DNA of 64,000 bases, taken from contig NZ_RCWN01000001.1 in the NCBI RefSeq assembly GCF_003668555.1, positions 2,959,541 to 3,023,540 of the forward strand, written 5' to 3'. A program made the position numbers and the translations under genes. The notes beneath the pieces are model-generated. The model ran no database searches, was not told where the DNA came from, and saw nothing but the letters and a program-made list of their open reading frames with translations. This document shows positions 55,853 to 64,000 of the stretch, piece by piece. Positions within the stretch are counted from its first letter, which is position 1; each line of letters starts with the position of its first letter. Origin of the DNA: Notoacmeibacter ruber (GTDB lineage Bacteria > Pseudomonadota > Alphaproteobacteria > Rhizobiales > Rhizobiaceae).

Positions 55853-56334
55853 ACGACGGTGCAGCCTTCATGCTGGACATGATGATCGGCGGGGTGATCC
55901 TGCTGATGATCGTGGTGACGCCCATCGTCATCGCCTTCATCCGCAGGCACCCCAATCGCTGGGCGATCTTCATCATAACGGTCGTGTTCGGCTTTACGAT
56001 TCTTGGCTGGCTGATCGCTCTTATCTGGTCACTGCATGGCTTCCACCGAAGCGCCGGACCCCTTCGCGATGGCGGGGAATCTGGCCTGAACCTGTTCGGC
56101 AATGATCGCCTCTCCTACTGCAACTATCCCGCAAATGGCGCATCGGTCTACAACAGCGCCGCAAGCCCTCGGGCGAGCAACCCAGTGCCCGCCTACGCGC
56201 TACCGCCCCAGCGCCCTGGCTCGAACCCCATCGTGCTCGCCGATCAGATCGAACGCCTCGTCAGCCTCAAGACCACCGGCGCAATCAGCGAGCAGGAATA
56301 TGACCGGCTGAAGGCGGACGTATTGGGGATATAA
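55849..56334 (+). CDS. Superinfection-immunity-like membrane protein with SHOCT domain
   Basis: 161 residues. Two membrane segments (MMIGGVILLMIVVTPIVIAF and WAIFIITVVFGFTILGWLIALIW) make an Imm_superinfect-type domain, named after the T4 Imm protein that blocks DNA entry of related phages. The C-terminal SHOCT domain is QIERLVSLKTTGAISEQEYDRLKADVLG. TTG start overlapping the DUF805 stop. Bacterial members are common and mostly untested, so phage exclusion is a possibility, not a finding. Convergent with hsdM, with 52 bases between. Confidence 0.82.
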   Translation: MNDGAAFMLDMMIGGVILLMIVVTPIVIAFIRRHPNRWAIFIITVVFGFTILGWLIALIWSLHGFHRSAGPLRDGGESGLNLFGNDRLSYCNYPANGASVYNSAASPRASNPVPAYALPPQRPGSNPIVLADQIERLVSLKTTGAISEQEYDRLKADVLGI

Positions 56335-56386
56335 GCGGTTACAGATGCGTTGGGACCGAGCTACAGGGGCATCAGACTGTACGTCC

Positions 56387-58030
56387 TTACACCCGACTCC
56401 TATCATTTGGTAACAAGGGCAGGCCTAGCTCTCTCAGAAATTTATTGTGCCGCGCGGTCGCCAGCTGGACGTCCTTCTCAATCTTAACTAGCTTCTTATG
56501 TGTCGCTGAAAGGTCGATCTCGATCTCGTCTTCAGCGGTACTCACATAACGCGTGATGTTGAGATTGAAGTCGTTGGCTTCGATTTCATCCATGCTCACG
56601 CGGCGAGCATATCGATCAATCTTCTCTTCTGGACGTTGCTGATACGTCTCGATGATTTCGGCGATATGCTCGTCCGTCATGTAGTTCTGGCGCTTGCCCT
56701 TTTTGAAGCTCTCAGAAGCGTTGATGAAGAGAACATCGTCGGGCTGCTTGCACTTCTTGAGAACAAGAATGCAGACGGGGATGCCGGTTGAGTAGAACAG
56801 ATTCGCAGGCAGGCCGATGACCGTGTCGATATGCCCGTCCTTCAGCAGTTTCTCGCGAATCTTGGCCTCCGCACCACCACGGAACAACACACCGTGCGGC
56901 AGGATGATTGCCATCACGCCGTCATCCTTCAGGTAGTGGAAACCGTGCAACAGGAAAGCGAAGTCGGCAGCTGATTTTGGTGCCAGTCCATGGTTCTTGA
57001 AGCGCATGTCTTCACCAAGCGCTTCAGTCGGCTCCCAGCGGTAGCTGAAGGGCGGGTTGGCAACCACGGCATCGAATGAAGGCTTCTTGGCCGGATTTGT
57101 CTCTCGCAGCATCTCCCATTCATTGGTCAGCGTGTCGCCGTGATAGATTTCAAACTCGGTGTCCTTTACCCCGTGCAGCAGCATGTTCATGCGCGCCAGG
57201 TTGTAGGTGGTGATGTTCTTTTCCTGGCCGAAGATTTTGCCGATGCTACCGCCAGCTTTTTTCATTTGCTGCCGGACGTTGAGCAGAAGCGAGCCGGAAC
57301 CACAGGCGAAATCCATAACGCTTGCCAAATGTTTGCGCTTCCCGGTTTTCGGATCCTGGCTGTCCAGCGCCACAATGCCCGACAGGATGTCGGAGATACG
57401 CTGCGGCGTGTAGAACTCCCCTGCCTTTTTGCCGGAACCTGCAGCAAACTCTCCGATCAGGTATTCATAGGCATCGCCAAGCGTGTCGCTATCGGTTGAA
57501 AACCCTTTCAGCTCTTCAGCGATTTTGGAAATGATCGAGCAGAGTTTAGCGTTGCGCCCCTCGTAGGTTCTACCGAGTTTCTCGGAGCCGAGATTGATCT
57601 CCGAAAAGAGGCCCGAAAACGTGCTCTGGAACGACTTGTTTTCGATGTATTTAAAACCCTCCTGCAGGGTGTGGAGCAGTTCGCCGCTCTGCGTTTTGGC
57701 CATATGGGCGATGCTGGTCCAAAGGTGCTGGGGCCGGATGACATAATGTGTCTTCAGCCGCATCTGTTTTTCGAAGGCGGCAACGTCATCCGGGTTGTTC
57801 TCATACCAGACTGAGAGAGACGGGCGCCCACCGTTGCCGATAGCGTTAGGGTCCGGGTAATCGCTGCCAAGTTCCTTCCGTGCTGCCTGTTCGTAATTGT
57901 CGGAGAGATAGCGGAGGAAGAGCAAAGCCAGCATGTAATCGCGGAAGTCGTCCGCGTTCATCGCGCCACGCAGTTGGTCGGCGATGCCCCAGAGTGTTTT
58001 CCCGAGTTGTTTTTGTTCTGGTTCGGTCAT
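56387..58030 (-). CDS. hsdM: Type I restriction-modification, DNA methyltransferase subunit
   Basis: 547 residues. N-terminal HsdM helical domain (TLWGIADQLRGAMNADDFRDY), then an N6-adenine methyltransferase: SAM motif I VMDFACGSGSLLL (about 238-250) and catalytic motif IV ANPPF (about 324-328). With HsdS it methylates host DNA at the recognition sequence. It is the last gene of the operon; its ATG overlaps the stop of the ATPase gene (ATGA). Both motifs are intact, so the host should be protected. The C-terminal region (LNITRYVSTAEDEIEIDL) is typical for contact with HsdS. Confidence 0.96.
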   Translation of the reverse strand: MTEPEQKQLGKTLWGIADQLRGAMNADDFRDYMLALLFLRYLSDNYEQAARKELGSDYPDPNAIGNGGRPSLSVWYENNPDDVAAFEKQMRLKTHYVIRPQHLWTSIAHMAKTQSGELLHTLQEGFKYIENKSFQSTFSGLFSEINLGSEKLGRTYEGRNAKLCSIISKIAEELKGFSTDSDTLGDAYEYLIGEFAAGSGKKAGEFYTPQRISDILSGIVALDSQDPKTGKRKHLASVMDFACGSGSLLLNVRQQMKKAGGSIGKIFGQEKNITTYNLARMNMLLHGVKDTEFEIYHGDTLTNEWEMLRETNPAKKPSFDAVVANPPFSYRWEPTEALGEDMRFKNHGLAPKSAADFAFLLHGFHYLKDDGVMAIILPHGVLFRGGAEAKIREKLLKDGHIDTVIGLPANLFYSTGIPVCILVLKKCKQPDDVLFINASESFKKGKRQNYMTDEHIAEIIETYQQRPEEKIDRYARRVSMDEIEANDFNLNITRYVSTAEDEIEIDLSATHKKLVKIEKDVQLATARHNKFLRELGLPLLPNDRSRV

Positions 58031-59238
58031 GGCGTGGCTTCCTCGGCGGCTTCCGCCACTGGCTCGGGAACAAGTTTTCGATTGAAGGGGTGGCGTTCGA
58101 CGAAGCCTCTGAGGATCGTCATGAAATAGTCTCTGGTGTCGTCGCCCATCTCAGCGGGCTCATACATGGAGTATTTGCCGTGGCTCAACAGATCGACGAA
58201 CCGTTGATGAAGAATGCCATCAGCGTCGTCGGCCGCTTCCTTAATGCAGGCGGAGAAATGCTCATGTCCAAGGAAAAGTGATGTCTTCTCGAGAAGCGTC
58301 CGCAGGATGTTAAAGTGGAATGTTTTCGCTTGTCCGCTCTGCGCAACGAGCCATAGATCGGCCAAGGCATTTACATGATAGAACTGCGGAGTGTCGCCAG
58401 TCTGTTCAGCGAGGATGTAGCCTTCCGTCAGGCGGTTTCGCTTGAGAACATATTGAGTTGGCCTGCCGACACGGTTCTTCAGTTCGTAGTGAAGCACGTT
58501 GAAGAACAGCGCATGGTGGGTCGAAACCACCGTCTTGATGGGCCGCTGTGCCTCCCGATAGAGCTGGACAAGATGATTGCCAACGACAATTGCATTGTGC
58601 TCATCCAGCGATGAAATCGGGTCGTCGATGTAGACATGCTCCACCCATTTGTAGGCTTCTGCGTCATCAAGGGCGAGTTGCAAGATGGCCAAGAAAAAGC
58701 ACCAGATGAAAATGCTCTCTTCGCCTCTGGAAATCTTGATGCCTTCCCGATCCTCAGTGCGTGCGTTGTCACCTTCGCCCACCAGTACCTTTCGTGAGAA
58801 AGCGACTTCTGCGCTTGCGATCTTCCCGGTGCTCTTGTCAAAGTCAAAGGTGAGTTTGAAATCGAAGTCTGCATAACGGTCCAGAAGCGGTCGAATTCGC
58901 GTTTCGATCTCCAGTTCGTTGAGGCCGATGAAGAATTGCGAATTAGGATTGAGCTTCAGTTTCCGGTTGGTGTCGTTTTCGAGATCATTGTCCCAGTTGA
59001 AAAGGTCTTCGGTGAAGGCGTTGTAGTAGAGCGTATCACGGCTCAGAGCTGCGCCTTCTTTACCGATCTTCTTTCCAATGTCCTTGAACGCCCCGGAAAG
59101 GCGCGTTTTGCCTGTTCCGTTGAATGCGTAAAGCAGGATGAACGGGCTCTTGTCAGGTTTCCTTGCTGCACGGTCGGCAAGCTGTTTGCGAAGGTCAGTA
59201 GCAAGAGCGGGGAGGTCGGGGAAGGGAATGTCGGTCAT
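58027..59238 (-). CDS. PrrC-like ABC-type ATPase, probable anticodon nuclease, inside the hsd operon
   Basis: 403 residues. ABC ATPase part: Walker A AFNGTGKTRLS (38-48), signature ISRGEE (169-174), Walker B and D-loop VYIDDPISSLDEHN (202-215) and H-loop STHH (239-242). This order and spacing match the AAA_13/PrrC family. The C-terminal part holds Arg313-x3-Glu317 (RTLLE) and His353 (LLSHGKY), close to the Arg320, Glu324, His356 triad of E. coli PrrC, which cuts tRNA-Lys. Length is near PrrC's (396), and there is no long coiled coil or zinc hook, so it is not RloC. Start and stop each overlap neighbouring hsd genes by 4 bases. Confidence 0.78.
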   Translation of the reverse strand: MTDIPFPDLPALATDLRKQLADRAARKPDKSPFILLYAFNGTGKTRLSGAFKDIGKKIGKEGAALSRDTLYYNAFTEDLFNWDNDLENDTNRKLKLNPNSQFFIGLNELEIETRIRPLLDRYADFDFKLTFDFDKSTGKIASAEVAFSRKVLVGEGDNARTEDREGIKISRGEESIFIWCFFLAILQLALDDAEAYKWVEHVYIDDPISSLDEHNAIVVGNHLVQLYREAQRPIKTVVSTHHALFFNVLHYELKNRVGRPTQYVLKRNRLTEGYILAEQTGDTPQFYHVNALADLWLVAQSGQAKTFHFNILRTLLEKTSLFLGHEHFSACIKEAADDADGILHQRFVDLLSHGKYSMYEPAEMGDDTRDYFMTILRGFVERHPFNRKLVPEPVAEAAEEATP

Positions 59239-60452
59239 CGCTCGTTGCCTTCCACAGAGGGAAAGAGCTGCTGGAGCAGACCGCGCTTGTGCAGTTTTAG
59301 GCCTTCAAACTTCTGCGACTGTTTGATTGATCGAACGTCTACTGACGTGAGGCAAGACGCAACAATTCGCTGCTCGTTTGGATCATTCGGAACTCGAAGT
59401 AGTATATCGTTTAAGGCACAAACTGATAGCCCAGGTTGCGCTTGCCCTGTAGCAAACCGATTCAATTGAAGCGCATCGAATGCATGGTAGACAAAATCAA
59501 CTTCAAATTTTCCAAACACGCTTGCTACCAGCGCATGTTCTGTGGCTTGGAACTTGCCTTCGCACAAGTTTACGTTGCCGCATAACGCGCCCTGCCTTCC
59601 AATCAGAACGTATCGACCATCATGGTTGAAGCTCTCAACGTACCCTCTCAATCCATTGCCCCCGTAACAAGGGTATTTGCCCTTCGACTTTCTTTCCTCG
59701 ATCTCGGTCGCCGGGATAAAGTCTCCGGCTTTCAATGAGCATAGCTCCGATATTTTCTTCTCCTCCCACTCCCCTGCGTTCTGAAACTCCGGGAAGCGGA
59801 GGCGGGGGACGGTTTCGCCGGGTTGGGGGAAGAGCTGTTGCATCAGCCCTTTCTTGTGGGCGCGCAGGGCTTCCAGCTTCCGGCTCTCCGCATCGATCAG
59901 ATCGTCCAGCGAGCCAAGGCAATCGGCGATCTTTTGCTGCTCAGCTTCGGTTGGTGGAACCGCGATAGGCAACGCCAGCAGGTCGTTATTGCTGATTGCC
60001 ATCCGATCATGCCGTGCGCCGCTGTTTGACACTTTGCGAAGAAATCCATGCCAATGTGAGGAGGCAAAGTAGTGCGAAAAATAGTCGTGCTTATCGTTCG
60101 AGAACCGAAACACAGTGTATAGAGGCGACATAACGCCTGTACCGATGCGGTTCTTGGAAATGGGTCCAACTGGTGCGATGTTCGACACGCGAGGATTATA
60201 GACATAATCCCCCGTTTCAACGACGAAGTAGTTTTCAGTGTTTGTGGCGATGTCTTTCTCAAAATATTCGCGTTGATCGACAACACCGTATTCAGCCGAA
60301 TTCGTCAATGTTCGAAGCTTTGAACCATCGCCGTTTCGCTTTGTGCGACGCGTCGCGAGATGACCGAGTGGCTTAACATCCCACGTCGGTTCATCCGCAA
60401 ACTCCACAAACCGCAGCTTCGGCACCAGTTGTTTTTGCTTCTCCATCGCCAT
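59235..60452 (-). CDS. hsdS: Type I restriction-modification, specificity subunit
   Basis: 405 residues with two target-recognition domains, each followed by a conserved helix: central QQKIADCLGSLDDLIDAE...LMQQLFP (about residues 168-210) and C-terminal EQRIVASCLTSVDV...GLLQQLFP (about 360-398). It decides which two half-sites the complex reads; the sequence cannot tell which. ATG at 60452 shares its A with the hsdR stop; a GTG at 60455 is possible. Both domains look full length, with no frameshift. Confidence 0.95.
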   Translation of the reverse strand: MAMEKQKQLVPKLRFVEFADEPTWDVKPLGHLATRRTKRNGDGSKLRTLTNSAEYGVVDQREYFEKDIATNTENYFVVETGDYVYNPRVSNIAPVGPISKNRIGTGVMSPLYTVFRFSNDKHDYFSHYFASSHWHGFLRKVSNSGARHDRMAISNNDLLALPIAVPPTEAEQQKIADCLGSLDDLIDAESRKLEALRAHKKGLMQQLFPQPGETVPRLRFPEFQNAGEWEEKKISELCSLKAGDFIPATEIEERKSKGKYPCYGGNGLRGYVESFNHDGRYVLIGRQGALCGNVNLCEGKFQATEHALVASVFGKFEVDFVYHAFDALQLNRFATGQAQPGLSVCALNDILLRVPNDPNEQRIVASCLTSVDVRSIKQSQKFEGLKLHKRGLLQQLFPSVEGNER

Positions 60453-63400
60453 CACGCGCTCTCCTGCTCATAGGCAACGAGGCCTGAAATGTCGCGGCCC
60501 TGAGCGCGTTTGTTGAGAAGGGGCACAAGGTCGGCCATGAGCGCCAGCTCACGCTCGCGCCGCTGTTTCCAGCCGAGGCCAAGCGGCGCCATGAGGTCCG
60601 TCAGTTGCTCGCCGTCGAAGATCATGCGTTGCAAGATGGTATCGACAAAGCCCGAAAGCGCCTCCGGCTCCAGGCCGTGCTTACCCGCAAGCGTCGCGAT
60701 CTCCTTAGCCTGCTTTTCAGCTTTGAAGCGCGAATAGCCAGCACGCACCGCCGCTTCATCAAGCGCTTCGCCTTCTTTTAGCGAGCGCACGTACTCCGTA
60801 ATCTCCTCACGCTCATCCATGAATTTTGCATCGGACTGGATGAGGCCAATCAGCTGTTCGCGGCTGATCTTCAGTTTCTTCGGGTCCTGCCCGGAGAACT
60901 TGGCAATCAGCTTCATGATGTAGTCATAGTCGATAACGGCCGAGGCGAAGAGCACGAACTCGAAATCGAGCTGGTCGACATCCGTGTTGACGGGATCGCC
61001 CTCCGGCGTGCGCTTGCCCTGCTGCTCCTTCAGCCGTTGCGCCGTCTCTAAATAGGCACCCTTGAAGGCCCGCAATTCGTCCTTCGGCAGCGTCTTCCCA
61101 ATCTCGTCGCGCTGCTCCTCCGTCAGATCGGTATATTGGTCGAGCTGCGTTTGCAGGCGCTGCACTTCCTTGAAGCGTTTGACGAACTGAATGCGGGCAT
61201 CGTCGCCCTTCATGTTGCTGACCTGCTCGGGCGCAGCATCGACGCCCTGCGACTTCATGAAATCGCCAAGATCGGTCACCGCCTGCTTGAGCTGGCCGAT
61301 AACGACCGGAGCCTTGTCCACCAGCCAGATTTCACGAGCGCGCTCTGTCTGCGCACCGGAGAAGAGCGCAATTGCCGCGTCCACATTGTCCTGCTGGTTG
61401 CGGAAATCGAGAACATGGCCATAGGGTTTGGTGGCGTTCAGAACGCGGTTGGTGCGCGAGAACGCCTGAATCAGCCCATGGTTCTTCAGGTTCTTGTCGA
61501 CATAAAGCGTGTTCAGATATTTCGAATCAAAGCCGGTGAGCAGCATATCCACCACGATTGTGATGTCGATCTTTTCCGCGCCCTTTTTCGGCAGATCGCG
61601 GTTCGGGAATTCCTGATCCTTGATGCGCTTTTGGACGTCCTGATAGTACAGGTCGAATTCCGTGATCTTGTGGTTTGTGGCATAGGCCGCGTTGTAGTCG
61701 GCAATGATCGCTTGCAGCGCCTTCTTCTTGGCGTCCGGGTCTTTCTTGTAATCTTCTTTTTCCTGCTCCAAATCCTCCTGGATTTGCTTGATATTAGGAT
61801 CGCCTTCGGCGGGCGGCGAGAACACCGCTGCGATCTTCAGCGGCACATAGTCAGGGTGATCTGCCTTGATCTTCTTTTGCAGTTTTTTGAACTCGTCCAC
61901 ATACTCAATCGCGTCATTGATAGATGCTGTCGCAAACAGGGCATTGAAGCGACGGTTGGCCGTCGCCGCGTCATGCTTGTCAATGATCGCTTGTGCAATC
62001 GCCTGCTTCGTCAATGCCTGGCCCGGCTTGCCCGCCGCGCCCTTCGGCTCGAAATAATCGACATGGAAGCGCAGGACATTCCTGTCCTCGATGGCATTCG
62101 TGATCGTGTAGGCGTGCAACTCCTGCTGGAACAGGTCCTCCGTCGTGCGCATCGAACCCATATCACCTTCGAATTGCTTGACGCTCGCGTTCTGTTCGAA
62201 AATCGGTGTTCCGGTGAACCCGAACAGCTGGGCGTTCGGGAAGAATTCCTTGATGGACTTGTGGGTCTCACCAAACTGCGAGCGGTGGCATTCGTCGAAG
62301 ATGACAACCATGCGCTTATCGCGAATGGGCTCCAGCCGCTGCTTGTAGGTCTCTTGGCCACGCGCAATCTTGCGCTTGTTGTGCTTGCTGCTCTCATCGA
62401 GGGCAAGGCCGAGTTTCTGGATGGTCGTGACGATGACCTTATCGGCGTAATCATCCGACTGGAGCCGCCGGACGAGTGAGGCCGTATTGGTGTTCTCCTC
62501 GACGCAGTTTTCCTGAAAGCGATTGAACTCTTCACGCGTCTGCCGGTCGAGGTCTTTGCGGTCCACAACGAACAAGCACTTGTGGATGCTCTCGTTCGAT
62601 TTGAGAAGCGTTGACGCCTTGAACGACGTAAGTGTCTTGCCCGAACCGGTTGTGTGCCAGATATAGCCGTTGCCGCTGTTCTGATTGATGCAATCGACAA
62701 TCGCCTTGACCGCATAGATTTGATACGGGCGCATCATCATCAGCTTCTGCTCGCTGGCGATGAGCACCATATAGCGGCTGATCATCTGGGCGAGTGTGCA
62801 TTTCGCCAGGAACTTGTCGGCGAAGTCCTCCAAGTGATTGATCTTGGTGTTGTCTTTCTCTGCGAACTGGTAGATCGGCAGGAACCGCTCATCCGCATCA
62901 AATGCGAAATGACGGGCATTGTTGTTGGCGAAGTACCAGGTCTCCGTTCGGTTGCTGACGATGAACAGTTGCACAAAGCTGAGGAGTGTCCGCGAGTATC
63001 CGTTGCCCGGATCATTCTTGTAATCGACAATCTGCTCCATCGCCCGGCGCGGACTGATGCCGAGATTTTTCAATTCAATCTGAACGACAGGCACACCGTT
63101 GATCAGGATCATCACGTCGTAGCGGTGATTGCTGTTGTCGGTGTTGATCCGCAGCTGGCTCACCACTTCAAATTGGTTCTTGCACCAGTCCTTGATGTTG
63201 ACGAGCGTGTAATTCAGCGGCGTGCCATCATCACGTATGAAGGCCTCGCGGTTTCGCAAAGTGCGCGCGGCTTCATACACGTTAGGCTTGATGATGTCTT
63301 CGATGAGCCGCTTGAACTCGCCATCGCTTAGCTTGACGCGGTTAAGTTCTTGGAACTTTTCTCTGAAATTGGCATCGAGCGTGGCCTTGTCGCGGATATC

Positions 63401-63475
63401 GTCGCGGTAGGTGTATTTGAGGTCTTTCAGTTTAGATATAAGGTCATCTTCTAGCCTGCGCTCAGAAATGCTCAT
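60452..63475 (-). CDS. hsdR: Type I restriction-modification, translocase/nuclease subunit
   Basis: About 1007 residues from the ATG at 63475 (MSISERRLED, the family start; the 39-residue extension lacks support). The PD-(D/E)xK nuclease site is Asp120 (RYDVMILING) and QIELKN (134-136 Glu-Leu-Lys). SF2 translocase: Walker A TTGSGKT (about 275-281), DECH box (394-397), GFTGTP (419-424) and motif VI AFSRTNRVLN. A C-terminal helical region for binding HsdM ends the protein. It is the first gene of the operon and looks fully active. The ~240 bases ahead should hold the operon promoter. Confidence 0.96.
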   Translation of the reverse strand: MSISERRLEDDLISKLKDLKYTYRDDIRDKATLDANFREKFQELNRVKLSDGEFKRLIEDIIKPNVYEAARTLRNREAFIRDDGTPLNYTLVNIKDWCKNQFEVVSQLRINTDNSNHRYDVMILINGVPVVQIELKNLGISPRRAMEQIVDYKNDPGNGYSRTLLSFVQLFIVSNRTETWYFANNNARHFAFDADERFLPIYQFAEKDNTKINHLEDFADKFLAKCTLAQMISRYMVLIASEQKLMMMRPYQIYAVKAIVDCINQNSGNGYIWHTTGSGKTLTSFKASTLLKSNESIHKCLFVVDRKDLDRQTREEFNRFQENCVEENTNTASLVRRLQSDDYADKVIVTTIQKLGLALDESSKHNKRKIARGQETYKQRLEPIRDKRMVVIFDECHRSQFGETHKSIKEFFPNAQLFGFTGTPIFEQNASVKQFEGDMGSMRTTEDLFQQELHAYTITNAIEDRNVLRFHVDYFEPKGAAGKPGQALTKQAIAQAIIDKHDAATANRRFNALFATASINDAIEYVDEFKKLQKKIKADHPDYVPLKIAAVFSPPAEGDPNIKQIQEDLEQEKEDYKKDPDAKKKALQAIIADYNAAYATNHKITEFDLYYQDVQKRIKDQEFPNRDLPKKGAEKIDITIVVDMLLTGFDSKYLNTLYVDKNLKNHGLIQAFSRTNRVLNATKPYGHVLDFRNQQDNVDAAIALFSGAQTERAREIWLVDKAPVVIGQLKQAVTDLGDFMKSQGVDAAPEQVSNMKGDDARIQFVKRFKEVQRLQTQLDQYTDLTEEQRDEIGKTLPKDELRAFKGAYLETAQRLKEQQGKRTPEGDPVNTDVDQLDFEFVLFASAVIDYDYIMKLIAKFSGQDPKKLKISREQLIGLIQSDAKFMDEREEITEYVRSLKEGEALDEAAVRAGYSRFKAEKQAKEIATLAGKHGLEPEALSGFVDTILQRMIFDGEQLTDLMAPLGLGWKQRRERELALMADLVPLLNKRAQGRDISGLVAYEQESA

Positions 63476-63712
63476 CGTAGAGAAGCCACTTTTCTCGTAT
63501 AAGAATTGAGTCTCGACAGTCGCGTTGGGGCTTGTGTAGCGGATGATTGGCGATAAGTGGAGCCTGCCGTCTGGAAACGAATAACAGCGCATGGGTACGG
63601 GCTTAATTCGAAGCGCTGTCTTTTCTGTCGATCCTCGCGATCTGAACGGTTGCGACAGCTACTATTGCTGCCGAGGTGTAGTCTCTTCGCCTATCGGCGA
63701 GAGCACAAGCAG

Positions 63713-64000
63713 TTAACATCGGATCGCATCAATGATCCGGTAAACTTGCATCCGCGAGCATCCCACCTTTCGGGCGATGGCCGAGACGGTCTTACCGGCT
63801 TTCCGAAGCTTCAGTACCTCATCGCGATCAATTCGGCGTTTGCCGCCCTTGTAGATGCCTTTCGACTTGGCGCGCTCAATACCTTCGCGCTGTCGCTCCT
63901 TAATGAAACGACGCTCCATTTGTGCAACCATGCCGAGCACGGTCAGGATCACATGGCCCATTTCGCCCCGGGTGGAAACGTGGGGATCCAGAACGGTAAC
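63713..64000 (-). CDS. Serine recombinase (resolvase/invertase), 5' end cut by window
   Basis: The frame stays open to the right edge, so the N-terminal catalytic part with the nucleophile Ser is missing from the window. Visible: VSTRGEMGHVILTVLGMVAQMERRFIKERQREGI, the C-terminal end of the resolvase catalytic domain and E-helix, then a Hin-type DNA-binding HTH (DEVLKLRKAGKTVSAIARKV...QVYRIIDAI). By size this is a small Tn3-resolvase/Hin-type enzyme. It lies 237 bases upstream of hsdR on the same strand. It may belong to a transposon or a second element; orientation makes co-transcription with hsdR possible. Confidence 0.88.
   Translation of the reverse strand, partial: VTVLDPHVSTRGEMGHVILTVLGMVAQMERRFIKERQREGIERAKSKGIYKGGKRRIDRDEVLKLRKAGKTVSAIARKVGCSRMQVYRIIDAIRC

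Larger units (their letters stand above)
46427..64000 (+). mobile_element. Integrative genomic island at tRNA-Leu, right end outside the window
   Basis: Evidence for an island: a P4-type integrase directly after an intact tRNA, an integrase relic, an AlpA-type regulator, a Rep-like protein, scattered hypothetical genes of visibly lower GC (most clearly 48,173-52,108) and a restriction operon. The left junction is placed at the tRNA T-arm by convention, not proven. I looked for a second copy of the tRNA 3' end up to 64,000 and did not find it, so the right junction is beyond the window. No conjugation genes are visible here. Confidence 0.8.

Noticed and set aside
58027..59238. RloC-type rather than PrrC-type nuclease
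   Set aside because: RloC is about twice as long, with a coiled coil and zinc hook inserted in the ATPase; neither is present.
59235..60452. Phase-variable hsdS (shufflon)
   Set aside because: Only one hsdS copy, no inverted target-domain copies and no inverted repeats around it in the window.
61136..62479. Long open frame (447 codons) on the plus strand
   Set aside because: Antisense to hsdR; rich in Leu/Val/Asp/His from reversed codons and without a start signal.
46450..64000. CRISPR array or cas genes in the island
   Set aside because: No regularly spaced repeats and no cas-like protein found.
46450..64000. Right attachment site inside the window
   Set aside because: No second copy of the tRNA-Leu 3' end was found by reading; the island continues past the edge.

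Overview
The window is chromosomal DNA from an alphaproteobacterium, most likely a member of the Rhizobiales (Hyphomicrobiales). The evidence is the high-GC coding style, the folC/accD/trpA/trpB/trpF cluster, the ubiE-ubiB-coaBC cluster, an AccD without its zinc ribbon, and a propionyl-CoA carboxylase locus divergent from a short-chain acyl-CoA regulator. I cannot name the genus from sequence alone.

Bases 1 to about 46,450 are core chromosome. In order: the 3' end of pckA; arfB; a tetR-alkB pair; a lipoprotein and a glutathione transferase; folC, accD, trpA, cutA and trpB on the minus strand. A divergent TetR/HXXEE membrane-protein cassette with twin operators then separates trpB from trpF. 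Next come a YgjP-type metallopeptidase, DUF2852 and a hydrolase; infC with an AUU start; an old yellow enzyme; an HWE kinase/response-regulator pair; rpmI-rplT-pheS; and the propionyl-CoA carboxylase locus (pccB, a DUF559 nuclease-like gene, a small ORF, pccA) with its probable regulator. After these follow rhlE, a pseudoazurin, tRNA-Ser(GGA), msrA, slyX, a thioesterase, a purine nucleoside phosphorylase, ubiE-ubiB, a coaBC gene with a ribbon-helix-helix N-terminus, pirin, mepA, an ABC exporter, dapB and gpmA.

From tRNA-Leu(CAG) at 46,365-46,449 to the right edge the window enters an integrated mobile island whose right end is not included. It starts with a P4-type tyrosine integrase flanked by repeats, then the stop-interrupted C-terminal relic of a second integrase. 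A gene of unknown function, an AlpA-type regulator and an 859-residue protein follow. The large protein appears to join a rolling-circle (HUH) replication initiator to a DUF927 ATPase. Beyond it are a divergent Fe-S endonuclease III-like protein, a promoter-terminator cassette that may encode a small RNA or an attenuator, DUF3768 and other small accessory genes, an XRE regulator and two SHOCT-tailed membrane proteins.

The island ends, within this window, in a minus-strand type I restriction operon, hsdR-hsdS-X-hsdM, whose genes overlap by a few bases. Gene X encodes an ABC-type ATPase that keeps an Arg-x3-Glu...His triad at the places expected of a PrrC-type anticodon nuclease. The likely logic is two-layered defence: restriction, with a tRNA-cutting toxin held silent by the intact restriction complex and released when a phage disables it. 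A serine recombinase gene runs off the right edge.
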